Assembly (NCBI RefSeq): GCF_014640615.1
Contig: NZ_BMHH01000004.1
Coordinates: 1 to 64,000 of the forward strand
DNA from: Paramesorhizobium endophyticum
GTDB taxonomy: Bacteria; Pseudomonadota; Alphaproteobacteria; Rhizobiales; Rhizobiaceae
DNA: 64,000 nucleotides
Direction of reading: 5' to 3'
In this document: piece by piece, positions 8,721 through 18,618 of the stretch
Position numbering within the stretch: the first letter of the stretch is position 1
How the letters are laid out: each line of letters starts with the position of its first letter
Program-made: the position numbers and the translations under genes
The notes under the pieces: model-generated
Told to the model about the DNA's origin: nothing
The model's database searches: none
The model's input: the letters and a program-made list of their open reading frames with translations, nothing else

Positions 8721-9644
8721 ATGACGATGATCGCGACCCAAGCCAAAGCAGTGCGGCCCACCGGGCGGGTAGCTACGCTTTTCAGCTATCTCAAGAATGA
8801 CAAGCTCGCCTTTTGCGCCGCCGTCTTCCTGGCGCTGCTGCTGGTGATAGTGATCTTCGGCCCGCTGCTGGTCGGGGATGCGGCGCAGAAGCTCGGGCTG
8901 CGCCAGCGCAATCTGGCTCCGTTCAATCTCCAGCATGGCTGGATCTATATCCTCGGCGCGGATACTTTGGGCCGTCCCATTCTGGCGCGCCTGATCGTCG
9001 GCGCGCAGAACACGCTCGGCATCGCGGCCGCGGCCGTCTGCTGCTCCCTGGCTCTCGGTGGAATGCTTGGGCTCATCGCCGGCTATAGCGAACGTTGGTA
9101 TAGCCATCTCATCCTGCGGTTTGCAGATATCGTGATAAGCTTTCCTTCGCTGCTTCTGGCGCTGATCGTGCTTTATACGCTGGGGCCCAGCGTAACGAAC
9201 GTCATCGTCGTTCTAGCGATCACTCGCATGCCCATATATCTGCGCACGACCCGGGCCGAGGTGCTGGAGCTGCGCGAGCGCATGTTCGTCAGTGCCGCGA
9301 AATCCATGGGGGCGGGGCCGCTCAGGATCGTGCTGCGCCACATCGCGCCGCTGGTCCTCCCAACGCTGATCACCATTGGGGCAATCGATTTCGCCACCGT
9401 TATCCTCTCGGAATCGGCGCTGAGCTTTCTGGGTCTTGGCATCCAGCCGCCCGATTTCACCTGGGGTTCGATGGTGGCCAATGGCCGGGGCTATCTTGCC
9501 AATGCCTGGTGGATCTCCTTCTGGCCGGGGCTGGCGATCATGCTGACGACCCTTTCGCTTAACCTGCTCTCGAGCTGGGCGCGCACCATTGCCGATCCGC
9601 AGCAGCGCTGGCGCCTTCAGACCTTGCGGAAATCCACGCGATGA
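8721..9644 (+). CDS. ABC transporter permease, DppC type
   Basis: The second inner-membrane permease, 307 residues. The ATG at 8721 follows the previous stop by two bases. The DppC-type N-terminal tail precedes the first membrane segment (LAFCAAVFLALLLVIVIFGPLL). The GADTLGRPILARLIVGAQNTL motif and the EAA loop (SAAKSMGAGPLRIVLRHIAP) are intact, as is SFLGLGIQPPDFTWGSMVANG. It overlaps the ATPase gene by four bases (ATGA), indicating translational coupling. Confidence 0.92.
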   Translation: MTMIATQAKAVRPTGRVATLFSYLKNDKLAFCAAVFLALLLVIVIFGPLLVGDAAQKLGLRQRNLAPFNLQHGWIYILGADTLGRPILARLIVGAQNTLGIAAAAVCCSLALGGMLGLIAGYSERWYSHLILRFADIVISFPSLLLALIVLYTLGPSVTNVIVVLAITRMPIYLRTTRAEVLELRERMFVSAAKSMGAGPLRIVLRHIAPLVLPTLITIGAIDFATVILSESALSFLGLGIQPPDFTWGSMVANGRGYLANAWWISFWPGLAIMLTTLSLNLLSSWARTIADPQQRWRLQTLRKSTR

Positions 9645-11293
9645 ACACAGCACAATCCCCCATTCTCAGGGTCGAAGGCCTGACGGTCGATTTTCTTTCC
9701 GACCAGGACCCCGTGCGCGCCGTCGACAATGTCTCTTTCGCAATCAATCGCGGCGAGACGCTGGTGATCCTCGGCGAAAGCGGTTCGGGCAAGAGCGTCA
9801 GCACAAGCGTGGTCATGGATCTTATAGACCGGCCGCCGGGTGATATCGTTGCGGGAAACATCGTGTTCGAGGGAACCGACCTCGGACGGCTCGATGCGGA
9901 AGCGCGGCGAAGCATCAACGGACGCAAGATCGCGATGATCTTCCAGGATCCGCTCGCCTATCTCAATCCGGTCTATACGATCGGCCGCCAGATCGGCGAG
10001 GTGTTCGACAGTCATGGCTCGATGACAGGTGCGCAGATCCGCGAGCGGACAATTGAGCTTTTGCGGCGTGTCGGCATTCCGCAGCCCGAGCGCCGGGTCG
10101 ATCACTATCCGCACCAGTTTTCCGGAGGACAGCGCCAGCGCGTGATGATCGCCATGGCGATTGCCCTGAAGCCGGACCTTCTCATCGCCGACGAGCCGAC
10201 GACAGCGCTGGATGTCAGCGTTCAGGCGCAGATTCTGGACCTGCTGCGCGAGCTGCAGCGCGAAACCGGCATGGCCCTGATCATGATCACCCACGACCTA
10301 GAAGTCGCGGCCGCCATGGCCGATTGGGTGGTGGTGATGAACCGCGGGCAGGTGGTGGAAACCGGTGTTGCAAGGGACGTCTTCTCCAACCCCCAGCACG
10401 CCTATACCAAACGGCTGATGTCGGCCTTGCCCCATGGCGCGGCGGCGGAAACCTCCCATCGGCGCTCGAAGGATGTAGCGGGCGAAACCATCCTCAAGGT
10501 CGAGCAGTTGACGAAAGAATACGCGCTTCCGTCCGGCATGTTCGGCAAATCCAGAACATTCAGGGCCGTCAGCAACGTCAGCTTCGATGTTCGCAAGGGC
10601 GGGACGCTCGGCATTGTCGGCGAATCCGGCTCGGGCAAGTCGAGCGTTGCGCGCATGCTGTTGCGATTGGCCGATGCGACCTCGGGCAGGGCGCTTTATC
10701 GTGGCGAGGATATTTTCGCCATGCCGGCGCATGAGCTCCTCAAATTCCGCCGCAAGGTGCAAATGGTTTTCCAGGATCCGTTCGGATCGATGAACCCCCG
10801 GATGAACATCAGGTCCATCATTTCCGAACCCTGGGCCATCCACCGCGATATCCTGCCGAAACAGAAATGGCGGGACCGCGTCGCCGAACTCCTGGAACTC
10901 GTCGGGCTATCTCCCGATCACGCAGAACGGTATCCTCATCAATTTTCCGGCGGACAGCGCCAGCGTATTGCCATCGCCCGGGCATTGGCAAGCGAGCCGG
11001 AACTCATTGTCTGCGACGAGGCCGTGTCCGCGCTCGACGTATCGATCCAGATGCAGGTTATCGACCTTCTGGCCGATCTCAGATCCCGCTTGGGCCTGTC
11101 TTATATCTTCATCACGCACGATCTGCCGATCGTTCGCCACTTCGCCGACCGCATCCTGGTGATGAAACAGGGAGAAGTGGTCGAAGAGGGTTCGACCACT
11201 GCGATCTTCGATAACCCGCAGCACGATTACACCCGGAGCCTCCTTGCCGCTACGCCGCGTCCGAAATGGCTTGCTTCGGAGGAAATAACCTAG
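9641..11293 (+). CDS. Fused double-ATPase of a peptide-type ABC importer (DppD-DppF fusion)
   Basis: A 550-residue protein with two complete ATPase domains. Domain one has Walker A GESGSGKS near residue 45, signature FSGGQRQRV near 165 and Walker B LLIADEP. Domain two, from about residue 285, has GESGSGKSS near 327, FSGGQRQRI near 440 and LIVCDEA. Fusing the two subunits is common in this family (GsiA style). It energises the importer encoded at 6212-9644. The second importer at 12.5-17.8 kb instead has two separate ATPases, so the two systems are not a simple recent duplication. Confidence 0.92.
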   Translation: MNTAQSPILRVEGLTVDFLSDQDPVRAVDNVSFAINRGETLVILGESGSGKSVSTSVVMDLIDRPPGDIVAGNIVFEGTDLGRLDAEARRSINGRKIAMIFQDPLAYLNPVYTIGRQIGEVFDSHGSMTGAQIRERTIELLRRVGIPQPERRVDHYPHQFSGGQRQRVMIAMAIALKPDLLIADEPTTALDVSVQAQILDLLRELQRETGMALIMITHDLEVAAAMADWVVVMNRGQVVETGVARDVFSNPQHAYTKRLMSALPHGAAAETSHRRSKDVAGETILKVEQLTKEYALPSGMFGKSRTFRAVSNVSFDVRKGGTLGIVGESGSGKSSVARMLLRLADATSGRALYRGEDIFAMPAHELLKFRRKVQMVFQDPFGSMNPRMNIRSIISEPWAIHRDILPKQKWRDRVAELLELVGLSPDHAERYPHQFSGGQRQRIAIARALASEPELIVCDEAVSALDVSIQMQVIDLLADLRSRLGLSYIFITHDLPIVRHFADRILVMKQGEVVEEGSTTAIFDNPQHDYTRSLLAATPRPKWLASEEIT

Positions 11294-11338
11294 TTCCCAC
11301 CGGACACCAGGGAGCTTCCAGGAGCCAAGAGAGAACAA

Positions 11339-11446
11339 ATGAACGATGATACCTTGTTGACGGAAGCGGCAGCCGGCGTTCGCATCACCTGGATCGAACT
11401 GCGGTCGATCTCACAGGACAAACGGGCAGAGGTCTTCCAAGCATGA
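11339..11446 (+). CDS. Possible 35-residue small protein coupled to the dehydrogenase gene
   Basis: An ATG at 11339 preceded by AAGAGAGAA opens a 35-codon frame (MNDDTLLTEAAAGVRITWIE to RAEVFQA). Its TGA overlaps the ATG of the next gene as ATGA at 11443-11446, the arrangement seen between all translationally coupled genes here. No family was recognised. It may be a genuine small protein, a leader peptide, or the leftover end of a larger gene. Confidence 0.3.
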   Translation: MNDDTLLTEAAAGVRITWIELRSISQDKRAEVFQA

Positions 11447-12435
11447 TCAATATTGCCTTTCACGGGTCCACCACAGCGTCTTATCACGACGATTTCCGCA
11501 ATTTCCTGCAAAGTGACGCGCGGGTGAGCCTCCTGCCCGATGAACTGCGTGACCATGCCGACATCGCAGCATTCGAAAATGCCGATGTCATCATCGGCAA
11601 CCGCTTCACCGCTTCGATGCCAACGCCCTTGCGGCTGAAATTGTATCATGTCTCGGCGACAGGCTATGACCGCATCGATTTCGCGGCGCTTGCCTCTTCG
11701 GTCATGGTCTGCAATTGCTTCGGCCATGAGCAGGGGATCGCCGAATATGTCATGGCGGCGATCCTCGGCACGCGTATACCGCTGCAGATGGCCGATGCCG
11801 GCTTGCGGCAAGGCAAATGGCTGTTCCGCTCTGCTTCGGTCGCGACGGCGCATGGCGAGATCGGCGGACTGACCGTCGGCTTGCTGGGCTATGGACATAT
11901 CGGCAAGGCAATTGCCCGCCGGGCCAGGGCCTTCAATATGCGCGTGCTGGCGGCCAACCGGAGCGCAGTCGCCGTGGGCGAAAATGTCGATGCCTATTTC
12001 AGCCTTGCGGACCTCGACGATTTCTACGGTGCGGCCGATTTCATCGTCGTGTCGCTGCCCTTGAGCGACGAGACGAGGGGCTTCGTCGGCGAGCGGGCAT
12101 TCTCGCGCATGCGCAAGAGCGCGACCGTCATCAATGTGGGGCGTGGGCCGGTCATCAACGAACAGGCGCTCTACGATGCGCTTGCCGCGCGAAGCATCGG
12201 TGGAGCCGTCATAGATACCTGGTACCAATACCCTGGGGATGACGAGGCGATACGGCCCTCGAGATTGCCCTTCGAAAATCTCGATAACATCCTGATGACG
12301 CCGCACATGTCCGGCTGGACGAACGGCACCATCCGGCGTCGAGCGCAAACGATGGCCTCCAATATCGACGCCTATTTCAGCGGCGGAATCTGCACAAACA
12401 TTATTCGTGAACCCGAAAGGACCGACGCTGCGTAA
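11443..12435 (+). CDS. D-isomer-specific 2-hydroxyacid dehydrogenase
   Basis: An NAD(P)-dependent oxidoreductase of 330 residues that interconverts 2-hydroxy- and 2-oxo-acids. The nucleotide-binding domain shows the Rossmann motif GLLGYGHIGKAIARRA (about residues 145-160). The substrate-binding Arg lies in NVGRGPVINEQAL and the catalytic His in LMTPHMSGW. It sits at the end of the 6-11 kb ABC operon and probably acts on the imported compound or its product. The substrate cannot be read from sequence; glyoxylate/hydroxypyruvate reductase-like enzymes are the nearest familiar relatives. Confidence 0.85.
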   Translation: MINIAFHGSTTASYHDDFRNFLQSDARVSLLPDELRDHADIAAFENADVIIGNRFTASMPTPLRLKLYHVSATGYDRIDFAALASSVMVCNCFGHEQGIAEYVMAAILGTRIPLQMADAGLRQGKWLFRSASVATAHGEIGGLTVGLLGYGHIGKAIARRARAFNMRVLAANRSAVAVGENVDAYFSLADLDDFYGAADFIVVSLPLSDETRGFVGERAFSRMRKSATVINVGRGPVINEQALYDALAARSIGGAVIDTWYQYPGDDEAIRPSRLPFENLDNILMTPHMSGWTNGTIRRRAQTMASNIDAYFSGGICTNIIREPERTDAA

Positions 12436-12540
12436 AACGCCGCGCCTGGGATTGATGAGGGTAATTACAGGTCTGGAAGCCATGCAATTCGCCTAATACC
12501 GTCGCCGATCACGCAAACGCGGCATCAGACGCAGCGACCT

Positions 12541-13353
12541 TCATACCCCGAGTCTGGCAGATGCGGCTTCGATGTCGCGCGCCGGGGCTCTGGCTCCATA
12601 TGCACCGACATAACCGCGGCTGCCATCCATCAGCAGGCGCGTATAGGGGTGCTCGACGGTATTTCCCAGAAGCTGCCGTTTGGTTGCGATCTCGACAAAG
12701 CCGCCGCTTTGCATGACAGCGACACGGTCGCAAAGATGAGCGACGACCGCGAGGTCGTGGCTTACGAGGATATAGGTGAGTTTTTCCCGCTCGCGCAGAT
12801 CCTTGAGCAAGTTCAGGATCTCGGCCTGGATGGAAACGTCGAGCGCGGAGGTCGGCTCATCGAGAAGGAGTATCTTCGGCTCGAGAATGAGCGCCCGGGC
12901 AATCGCCACGCGCTGGCGCTGGCCCCCGGACAGTTGGTGCGGATAACGGTAACGGAAGTTGATGGGCAAGCCGACGTCGGCCAGAACCTTCTCTATGCGT
13001 TCCTGCCGCCTGTCCTTGCCATGGATCTCCAGGGGCTCGAGCAATGTGCGGCCAATCGTGTGGCGCGGATGGAGGGAGCCGAACGGATCCTGGAAAACAA
13101 GCTGCTGTTTGGCCAGTTGCGCATGCGCCCGCTTCTGGCCAATCGCCTCGCCGTCGATCCGGATCGTTCCTGTCCATTGTCTGTTCCGCCCGGCAAGCGC
13201 ACCGAGAAGCGTGGACTTTCCACAGCCGCTTTCCCCGACAAGCCCGAAGGTCTCGCCTTGAGCGACCTCGAAAGACACGTCCCGCACTACTTTGATGGCG
13301 GCGTCACCATGGCCATGGGAGACGGAGAGATGGCTTACTTCGATCATGGGCAT
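12541..13353 (-). CDS. ABC transporter ATPase, DppF type
   Basis: A 270-residue ATPase with Walker [10 protein letters not shown], signature LSGGQRQRV and Walker B ILLLDEP. The ATG at 13353 ([11 protein letters not shown]) is chosen because homology starts there and it follows the preceding ATPase's stop codon at 13355 by only a base. It is the last gene of the minus-strand importer operon 17790 to 12541. The protein is shorter than typical DppF (about 320) because the C-terminal oligopeptide extension is brief. Confidence 0.9.
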   Translation of the reverse strand: MPMIEVSHLSVSHGHGDAAIKVVRDVSFEVAQGETFGLVGESGCGKSTLLGALAGRNRQWTGTIRIDGEAIGQKRAHAQLAKQQLVFQDPFGSLHPRHTIGRTLLEPLEIHGKDRRQERIEKVLADVGLPINFRYRYPHQLSGGQRQRVAIARALILEPKILLLDEPTSALDVSIQAEILNLLKDLREREKLTYILVSHDLAVVAHLCDRVAVMQSGGFVEIATKRQLLGNTVEHPYTRLLMDGSRGYVGAYGARAPARDIEAASARLGV

Positions 13354-13354
13354 G

Positions 13355-14203
13355 TCAATTCTCCAGCCAGGCCGGGTCACGGCGCAGGACTTCAAGCCTG
13401 TCACGGGGATGGTCGAGGCTCGGCAGTGCATTCAGCAGGCCGCGTGTATAGGGGTGGCGAGCGTTATTGAGGTCAGCGGCCGCCAGGGTTTCCACGATGC
13501 GGCCCGCATACATGATAATGACCCTGTCGCAGAAACTTCGCACCAGATTGAGATCGTGTGAAATGAAGATCAGTCCGATATTCCGCTCGACCACCAGATC
13601 GTCGAGAATTGCCAGCACCTGCTGGCGGACGGTGACATCGAGCGCCGAGGTTGGCTCGTCGGCGATGATGAGGGATGGCGAGGCGATCAGCATCATCGAA
13701 ATCATGATGCGCTGTCCCATGCCGCCCGAAACTTCATGCGGATAAAGATTGAAGACCCTTTTGGGATCGCGGATTTGAACCCTTTCCAGCATGGAAAGCG
13801 TGCGTTCGCGGGCTTCCTTTTTTGAGGCGCGTTCGTGGAGGATCACTGTCTCGGATATCTGCTCGCCGATGCTCATGACGGGATTGAGCGAATATTTGGG
13901 ATCCTGCAGGATCATCGCGATACGGCGCCCGCGGATGGACAGCATCTGCTCCTCCGTGGCGCTCAAGAGGTCGGTATCCTCGAAGCGCATCCGGTCAGCC
14001 TTCACGACCGCGCCCGGCGGCTGCAACCGCATGATGGCGCGCCCGGTCGTACTTTTTCCCGAGCCGGATTCTCCGATGATACCAATTTTCTCGCGCCCGA
14101 CGGTGAAGGATACATTTTGCACGGCTTTCACCGCTCCGGACAGGGTCGGGAATTCGACCGACATGTTCTCGACGGTCAGGATGGTGTCCGATGAGTTATG
14201 CAT
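13355..14203 (-). CDS. ABC transporter ATPase, DppD type
   Basis: A 282-residue ATPase. MHNSSDTILTVENMSVEF at 14203 is the likely start, overlapping the permease gene's end by eight bases. Walker [10 protein letters not shown], signature VSGGMGQRI (Met-Gly replace the usual Gln-Arg positions, a mild departure from SGGQRQR) and Walker B LIIADEP are present. With the next ATPase it forms the heterodimeric motor of the importer encoded at 14196-17790. Confidence 0.9.
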   Translation of the reverse strand: MHNSSDTILTVENMSVEFPTLSGAVKAVQNVSFTVGREKIGIIGESGSGKSTTGRAIMRLQPPGAVVKADRMRFEDTDLLSATEEQMLSIRGRRIAMILQDPKYSLNPVMSIGEQISETVILHERASKKEARERTLSMLERVQIRDPKRVFNLYPHEVSGGMGQRIMISMMLIASPSLIIADEPTSALDVTVRQQVLAILDDLVVERNIGLIFISHDLNLVRSFCDRVIIMYAGRIVETLAAADLNNARHPYTRGLLNALPSLDHPRDRLEVLRRDPAWLEN

Positions 14204-15110
14204 TGCGGGGGTCCATGATGTCGCGCAGCCCGTCGCCGAGCAGGTTGAAGGCAAGGCTGACGATGAGGATCGCAATCCCCGGAATGGTGGTCAGCCACCA
14301 CGCATCGAGAAGATACTGACGCCCGGATGCCGCCATGGCGCCCCATTCCGGCATTGGCGGTTGCGCGCCAAGACCGAGAAAGCCGAGGCCGGCTGCGGTC
14401 AAGATAATGCTCGACATGTTGAGCGTAAGCCGGACGATGATTGACGGCGCGCAGAGCGGAACGATGTGGCGAATGAGGATGCGCGCCATGCCGGCCCCTT
14501 GCAGTTCCGCCGCGACGACGAAGTCGGCATTGCGGAAAGTCAGGGTCTCGGCGCGGGCAAGACGTGCGATCGGCGGCCACACCGTCAGGGCAATGGCGAT
14601 GACGGCATTTTCGATGCCTGGACCAAGCGCCGCCGAAAAAGCAAGCGCGAGAACGAGGCTCGGGAAGGATAGGAAAATGTCGGTAATGCGCATCAGGACG
14701 ACATCGACCCAGCCGCCGAGATAGCCTGCTGTCGCGCCGATAACAAAGCCGATCGGGCCGACGATGATTGTCACCAGAAGGCTGATGTAGAGCGTGGTAC
14801 GTGCGCCGTAGACCAGCCTGGCGAAGACATCGCGCCCGAATTCGTCGGTGCCGAACCAGTGCGCCGCCGAGGGGGCTTGCAGAGCCTTCATGAAATCCTG
14901 GGCGATCGGGTCCTGAAGCGCGATGACCGGGGCAAGAGCCGCGACGATGATCAGGAAGAGGATGACGACGAAACCTGCCAGCGCAAGCGGATTGGCGACG
15001 AGCTTGAGCCAGGCGACATAGGCATTGTGAAGGCGGGCCTGCCGCGTGGAGGTGAATTCCTCGTTGATCAGCCAGCGATGCAGTTCCGAGAAAGTGCCGG
15101 ATTTCATCAT
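14196..15110 (-). CDS. ABC transporter permease, DppC type
   Basis: A 304-residue inner-membrane permease with a long cytosolic N-terminus, then VANPLALAGFVVILFLIIVAALAPVI as first membrane segment. The GTDEFGRDVFARLVYGARTTL motif and the EAA loop VAAELQGAGMARILIRHIVP are intact. FLGLGAQPPMPEWGAM near the C-terminus is typical of DppC/GsiD. Four bases separate it from the DppB-type gene upstream. Confidence 0.92.
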   Translation of the reverse strand: MMKSGTFSELHRWLINEEFTSTRQARLHNAYVAWLKLVANPLALAGFVVILFLIIVAALAPVIALQDPIAQDFMKALQAPSAAHWFGTDEFGRDVFARLVYGARTTLYISLLVTIIVGPIGFVIGATAGYLGGWVDVVLMRITDIFLSFPSLVLALAFSAALGPGIENAVIAIALTVWPPIARLARAETLTFRNADFVVAAELQGAGMARILIRHIVPLCAPSIIVRLTLNMSSIILTAAGLGFLGLGAQPPMPEWGAMAASGRQYLLDAWWLTTIPGIAILIVSLAFNLLGDGLRDIMDPRNA

Positions 15111-15114
15111 GGGT

Positions 15115-16173
15115 TCACCGGGTCCTTGGATCGATAAAGCGATAAACGATGTCGGACAGGAAGTTGATGGCGATGGAAATCAGCCCAATCAGAAAGACGC
15201 TTCCGAGCACCGCGTTCATGTCCGCGAAAAACAGCGCGGAGGTCAGGTATTGTCCGAGCCCCGGCCAGGCGAACACCGTCTCGATCAGCACCGTTCCGTC
15301 GAGAAGGCCGCAATAGGCGAGCGCCACCACGGTCAGAAGCTGCACGCGGATATTGCGGAAGGCATGCCGCCAGATGATCGGCCGTTTACCGAGGCCCTTG
15401 GCGCGGGCGGTGAGGATGTATTCCTGGTGAAGCTGCTCGAGCATGAAGCTGCGCGTCATGCGGCTCAAATAGGCCATCGCGGCGTAGCCGAGGATGACAG
15501 CAGGTGCGATAAGGTGATGGATCGCACTGCGGAATACATCCCAATGACCGCCCAGAAGGCTATCGACGAGGATGGAGTTCGTGCGCGCCTGCACGATGCC
15601 CTCATTGTAGACATAAATGCGCCCGCCGGGTGGGATCAGGCCGAAATGCGCGTAGAAAAGTAAAATGACGATCGTTCCGAGCCAGAAGATCGGCGTTGAA
15701 TAGCCAAGCAGGCCGACAATTCGGGCGACATGGTCAACCCAGGTGCCCTTGTGAACGGCAGCCGCCACGCCCAGCGGAATGCCCAGGCTCGCGCCGATCA
15801 ATATGGCAAAAGTAGCCAGTTCCAGCGTCGCCGGGAAGACGCGCGCAAGGTCACCCAGCACGGGCTGCTTGGTGATATTTGACTGGCCGAAATCAAGCCG
15901 TGTGATATTGCCGAGATAGTGCGCGAACTGGACATAGACCGGGCGATCCAGACCCATTTCCTTGTATACGCGGTCATAGGTCGCCTGATCGGCCTGGTCG
16001 CCGATAACGGCAATGACGGGATCGGCAGGCACCATGCGTCCGACCACGAAGGTGATGACCAGAAGCCCGAGCAGAGTCGTCAGGATGACGGCAAGCGACG
16101 TCGCGAGTTTGCGGGCAGCCTTATATATCGAATGGTTTGGCGCAGGCGCGTCTGTCGTCTGGGAAATGCTCAT
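15115..16173 (-). CDS. ABC transporter permease, DppB type
   Basis: A 352-residue inner-membrane permease, a little longer than the usual 305-340 because of an N-terminal extension and a long periplasmic loop (GLIPPGGRIYVYNEGIVQAR). Features include VVGRMVPADPVIAV, DFGQSNITKQPVLGDLARV, the EAA loop TARAKGLGKRPIIWRHAFRN and the ending FIDPRTR. It lies 24 bases after the binding-protein gene and is part of the same minus-strand operon. Confidence 0.92.
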   Translation of the reverse strand: MSISQTTDAPAPNHSIYKAARKLATSLAVILTTLLGLLVITFVVGRMVPADPVIAVIGDQADQATYDRVYKEMGLDRPVYVQFAHYLGNITRLDFGQSNITKQPVLGDLARVFPATLELATFAILIGASLGIPLGVAAAVHKGTWVDHVARIVGLLGYSTPIFWLGTIVILLFYAHFGLIPPGGRIYVYNEGIVQARTNSILVDSLLGGHWDVFRSAIHHLIAPAVILGYAAMAYLSRMTRSFMLEQLHQEYILTARAKGLGKRPIIWRHAFRNIRVQLLTVVALAYCGLLDGTVLIETVFAWPGLGQYLTSALFFADMNAVLGSVFLIGLISIAINFLSDIVYRFIDPRTR

Positions 16174-16197
16174 TCCACTATCCTTAAAATCGGCACG

Positions 16198-17790
16198 TCA
16201 TTCGCTCTTCGAGACGGTGTCCCAGCGCGTCAGCCATGTCGGATGGCCGACATATCCTGTTACTTCTTTGCGCACGGCCTTCGGATCGGTGCGCTGGAAG
16301 GACGTGATCAGGGCAGGGGAGGCGCGTAGGTACGCGTCATTGATGCGCGTATAGAGTTCGTTGCGCTTTTGCTCGTCGGTTTCATGGGCCGCGGCGATCA
16401 CCAGGTCCTGGATATGCTTGGGCACATCCCAGACCGTGCGCCATGCGAGAAGACCGGTCAGCTTTGCCGCATCGGAGTTGTCGGCATTGGTGGCGTAGGA
16501 TTGCAGCACGGCATGAGGATCGGGAAGACGGTCGCCGGAGCGCGACGAAAACAGCTCAAATTGACGGCCGCGGAATTTTCCCATCTGGTCGCCCATTTGC
16601 AGATCGAGCCGGATCCCTGCCTTCGCAGCGTTGTTCTGCAACGAGATACCGATTTCCGACTCGGGCGTGCTGGGCTGCGTGAAGTAGGTCCGGGAGAAGC
16701 CATCGGGATAGCCCGCTTCCGCCAGAAGCTGTTTCGCCTTTTCAATGTCGAGGCTGTAAGGGTTATCCGTTCGTGCGCCGGGCAGGCCTGCGGGGATAAT
16801 GGTCTGCTGTTTGATCCCGTAATATTTCATGACGGTTTCGGCGAGACCGTCATAGTCGATGAGATAGCGGAAAGCCTCGCGCACCTTGGGGTTGGACAGA
16901 ATCTCGTCTTTTTGATTGAGCGCGAGATAATAGAACCCGAAGCCGGGAACTCTCTGGACGGAGACCTTCCCATCCGCCTCCAGTCCGGCCAGATCGGTGG
17001 AGGATAGCCGCGTTGCCACATCCACGTCGCCGGCATCGATCTGAAGCCGCTGGGCCGAGGATTCCGGGATATGGCTCATAAAGACGCGGCGAATGGCTGG
17101 CTCGCCTTTCCAGTAATCCTTGAAGGCATCCGCTATCAGAAGCTGATTGGACCGCCAGGTGGTAAGGGAGTAGGGGCCCGAGCCCGCATCCTGCGTCTGG
17201 AGATAATTGCGGGCCCAGTCGCCATTCTTCTCTTTTCCCGCCAGCAATTTGCTGTCGACGATCGAAGTCGAAAAACTGGCGAGGGAGTAGAGGATAAGTT
17301 TTGGGTTCCAGATCTCCGGCGTCTGCAAGATCAGCGTATGATCGTCGGTTGCGCGGATGAGAGCATCGACATTTTCAGCAGAGAAGCCCCACTGGCGAAG
17401 ATCGGTGGAGGGCGCGAGGCCGAGCTTCACGAGCCGGTGCAGAGACCATTCGACATCCTTGGCCATCAGTGGATTGCCGGAATGGAAATGCACGCCTTGC
17501 CTGATCCTGAAGGTGAACGTCTTTCCATCTTCGGAAATCGTCCAGTTCTCCGCAAGCGAGGGCTGCGGTTCGGTGATCCTGTCCGGCGGCAATGCGATCA
17601 GCCGGTCGTAGAGATTGGCGATGACCTCCGAGGCTTCCAACTGGTTGATTTCGTGCGGATCGAGGCCCCGCATCGTCGTCATATTGATGGCGATAACCAG
17701 TTGATCCTCAGGGGTCTTGGCAATTGCGGCGCCGCAACCGAACGCAATCAATGTTGCGCCCGCGATGGCCACGAGATTTCGCTTCAGCAT
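16198..17790 (-). CDS. ABC transporter substrate-binding protein, family 5
   Basis: A secreted binding protein of 530 residues with a signal peptide (MLKRNLVAIAGATLIAFGCGAAIAK). The SBP_bac_5 hallmarks are present: DPHEINQLEASEVIANLYDRL, then FRIRQGVHFHSGNPLMAKDVEW and GSGPYSLT. It is the first gene of the 17790 to 12541 importer operon and diverges from the FCD-GntR gene. The adjacent aldolase and dehydratase genes suggest a sugar acid or glycoside rather than a peptide as ligand, but this is inference. Confidence 0.9.
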   Translation of the reverse strand: MLKRNLVAIAGATLIAFGCGAAIAKTPEDQLVIAINMTTMRGLDPHEINQLEASEVIANLYDRLIALPPDRITEPQPSLAENWTISEDGKTFTFRIRQGVHFHSGNPLMAKDVEWSLHRLVKLGLAPSTDLRQWGFSAENVDALIRATDDHTLILQTPEIWNPKLILYSLASFSTSIVDSKLLAGKEKNGDWARNYLQTQDAGSGPYSLTTWRSNQLLIADAFKDYWKGEPAIRRVFMSHIPESSAQRLQIDAGDVDVATRLSSTDLAGLEADGKVSVQRVPGFGFYYLALNQKDEILSNPKVREAFRYLIDYDGLAETVMKYYGIKQQTIIPAGLPGARTDNPYSLDIEKAKQLLAEAGYPDGFSRTYFTQPSTPESEIGISLQNNAAKAGIRLDLQMGDQMGKFRGRQFELFSSRSGDRLPDPHAVLQSYATNADNSDAAKLTGLLAWRTVWDVPKHIQDLVIAAAHETDEQKRNELYTRINDAYLRASPALITSFQRTDPKAVRKEVTGYVGHPTWLTRWDTVSKSE

Positions 17791-17840
17791 TCTTCCTCCC
17801 GAGGCTCCTCAACCCCGTCATCTCGAATTTGGCTATCGAC

Positions 17841-18617
17841 ATGAATACCAAATCTGATATACCAGATTTCACATTCAACGAGCGCAGTCAACGGATTTTG
17901 GAAGAAATGATCGAAGGCGAGGACAAGCCGTCGGGCGCGGACGGGTTTGAAAAGATCGGAGCCGGCTTCCAGGTTACCGTTCGCGACCACGTCCATCGTG
18001 AGATGCGCGCCGCCATTCTTGCCGGGCGTTTTGCCACCGGCGAGAAGCTCAACGAGCGCAGCCTCGCGGAGCAGTTCGGCGTCAGCACCACGCCGATCAA
18101 GGAGGCGCTTCGGCAACTGGAAACGGAGGGGCTGGTCGAATCCCTGCCGCGGCGCGGCGTCGTAATCCGTTTTACCAGCAATTGGGCGGAGGAAATGATC
18201 CTCGCTCGGGCAGCCCTGGAATCGATGATCGCGCATCTGGCGGCCAAGCGGATCGACAAAAAGGGCGAGGCCGACCTGGCCGCAACCACCAGGCTGATGA
18301 GTGACGCCACGATATCCGGCGACGCGGACAGCCTGATTGCTCTCAACGAGACCTTTCACGATCTCATCCACAAGATCTCGCGCTGCGACTATCTGGCCAA
18401 TCTGATCGAGCGTCAGCAATTTTATGACGCAGGAACGCGCCGGGTCATCCACCTTGACCCTTCGGAACGAAGCAAATCCCTGGAGGAACATACCGCCATC
18501 GCCGATGCGATTATCTCCGGCGACGCGGACAACGCGGAACGCCGGATGCGTGACCATGTGGTGCGCTCCGGCGAAACCTATCTGAACATCGTTTTTGGAA
18601 GAGAGAAGGATATTTGA
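17841..18617 (+). CDS. FCD-domain GntR transcriptional regulator
   Basis: A 258-residue regulator if the ATG at 17841 is used. The winged helix (LNERSLAEQFGVSTTPIKEALRQLETEGLVESLPRRGVVI) starts only near residue 50, and the FCD domain follows (ARAALESMIAHLAAKRI, then NETFHDLIHKISRC). The N-terminal 45 residues are longer than usual. A perfect palindrome at 17850-17869 lies inside this extension, so translation may really begin at the ATG at 17907. It diverges from the importer operon and precedes the aldolase by one base, and probably represses both directions. Confidence 0.88.
   Translation: MNTKSDIPDFTFNERSQRILEEMIEGEDKPSGADGFEKIGAGFQVTVRDHVHREMRAAILAGRFATGEKLNERSLAEQFGVSTTPIKEALRQLETEGLVESLPRRGVVIRFTSNWAEEMILARAALESMIAHLAAKRIDKKGEADLAATTRLMSDATISGDADSLIALNETFHDLIHKISRCDYLANLIERQQFYDAGTRRVIHLDPSERSKSLEEHTAIADAIISGDADNAERRMRDHVVRSGETYLNIVFGREKDI
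17850..17869. promoter_or_regulatory. Perfect palindrome, candidate operator of the FCD-GntR regulator
   Basis: AAATCTG-ATATAC-CAGATTT is a perfect 7-base inverted repeat with a 6-base spacer, placed between the divergent importer operon (start 17790) and the regulator gene. Size and AT-rich arms suit a GntR-family dimer. It overlaps the first codons if the regulator starts at 17841. Confidence 0.6.
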
Positions 18618-18618
18618 C

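Noticed and set aside
12436-12540. Terminator between the convergent dehydrogenase and ATPase genes
   Set aside because: No stable hairpin followed by a T-run could be found in the 105 bases.
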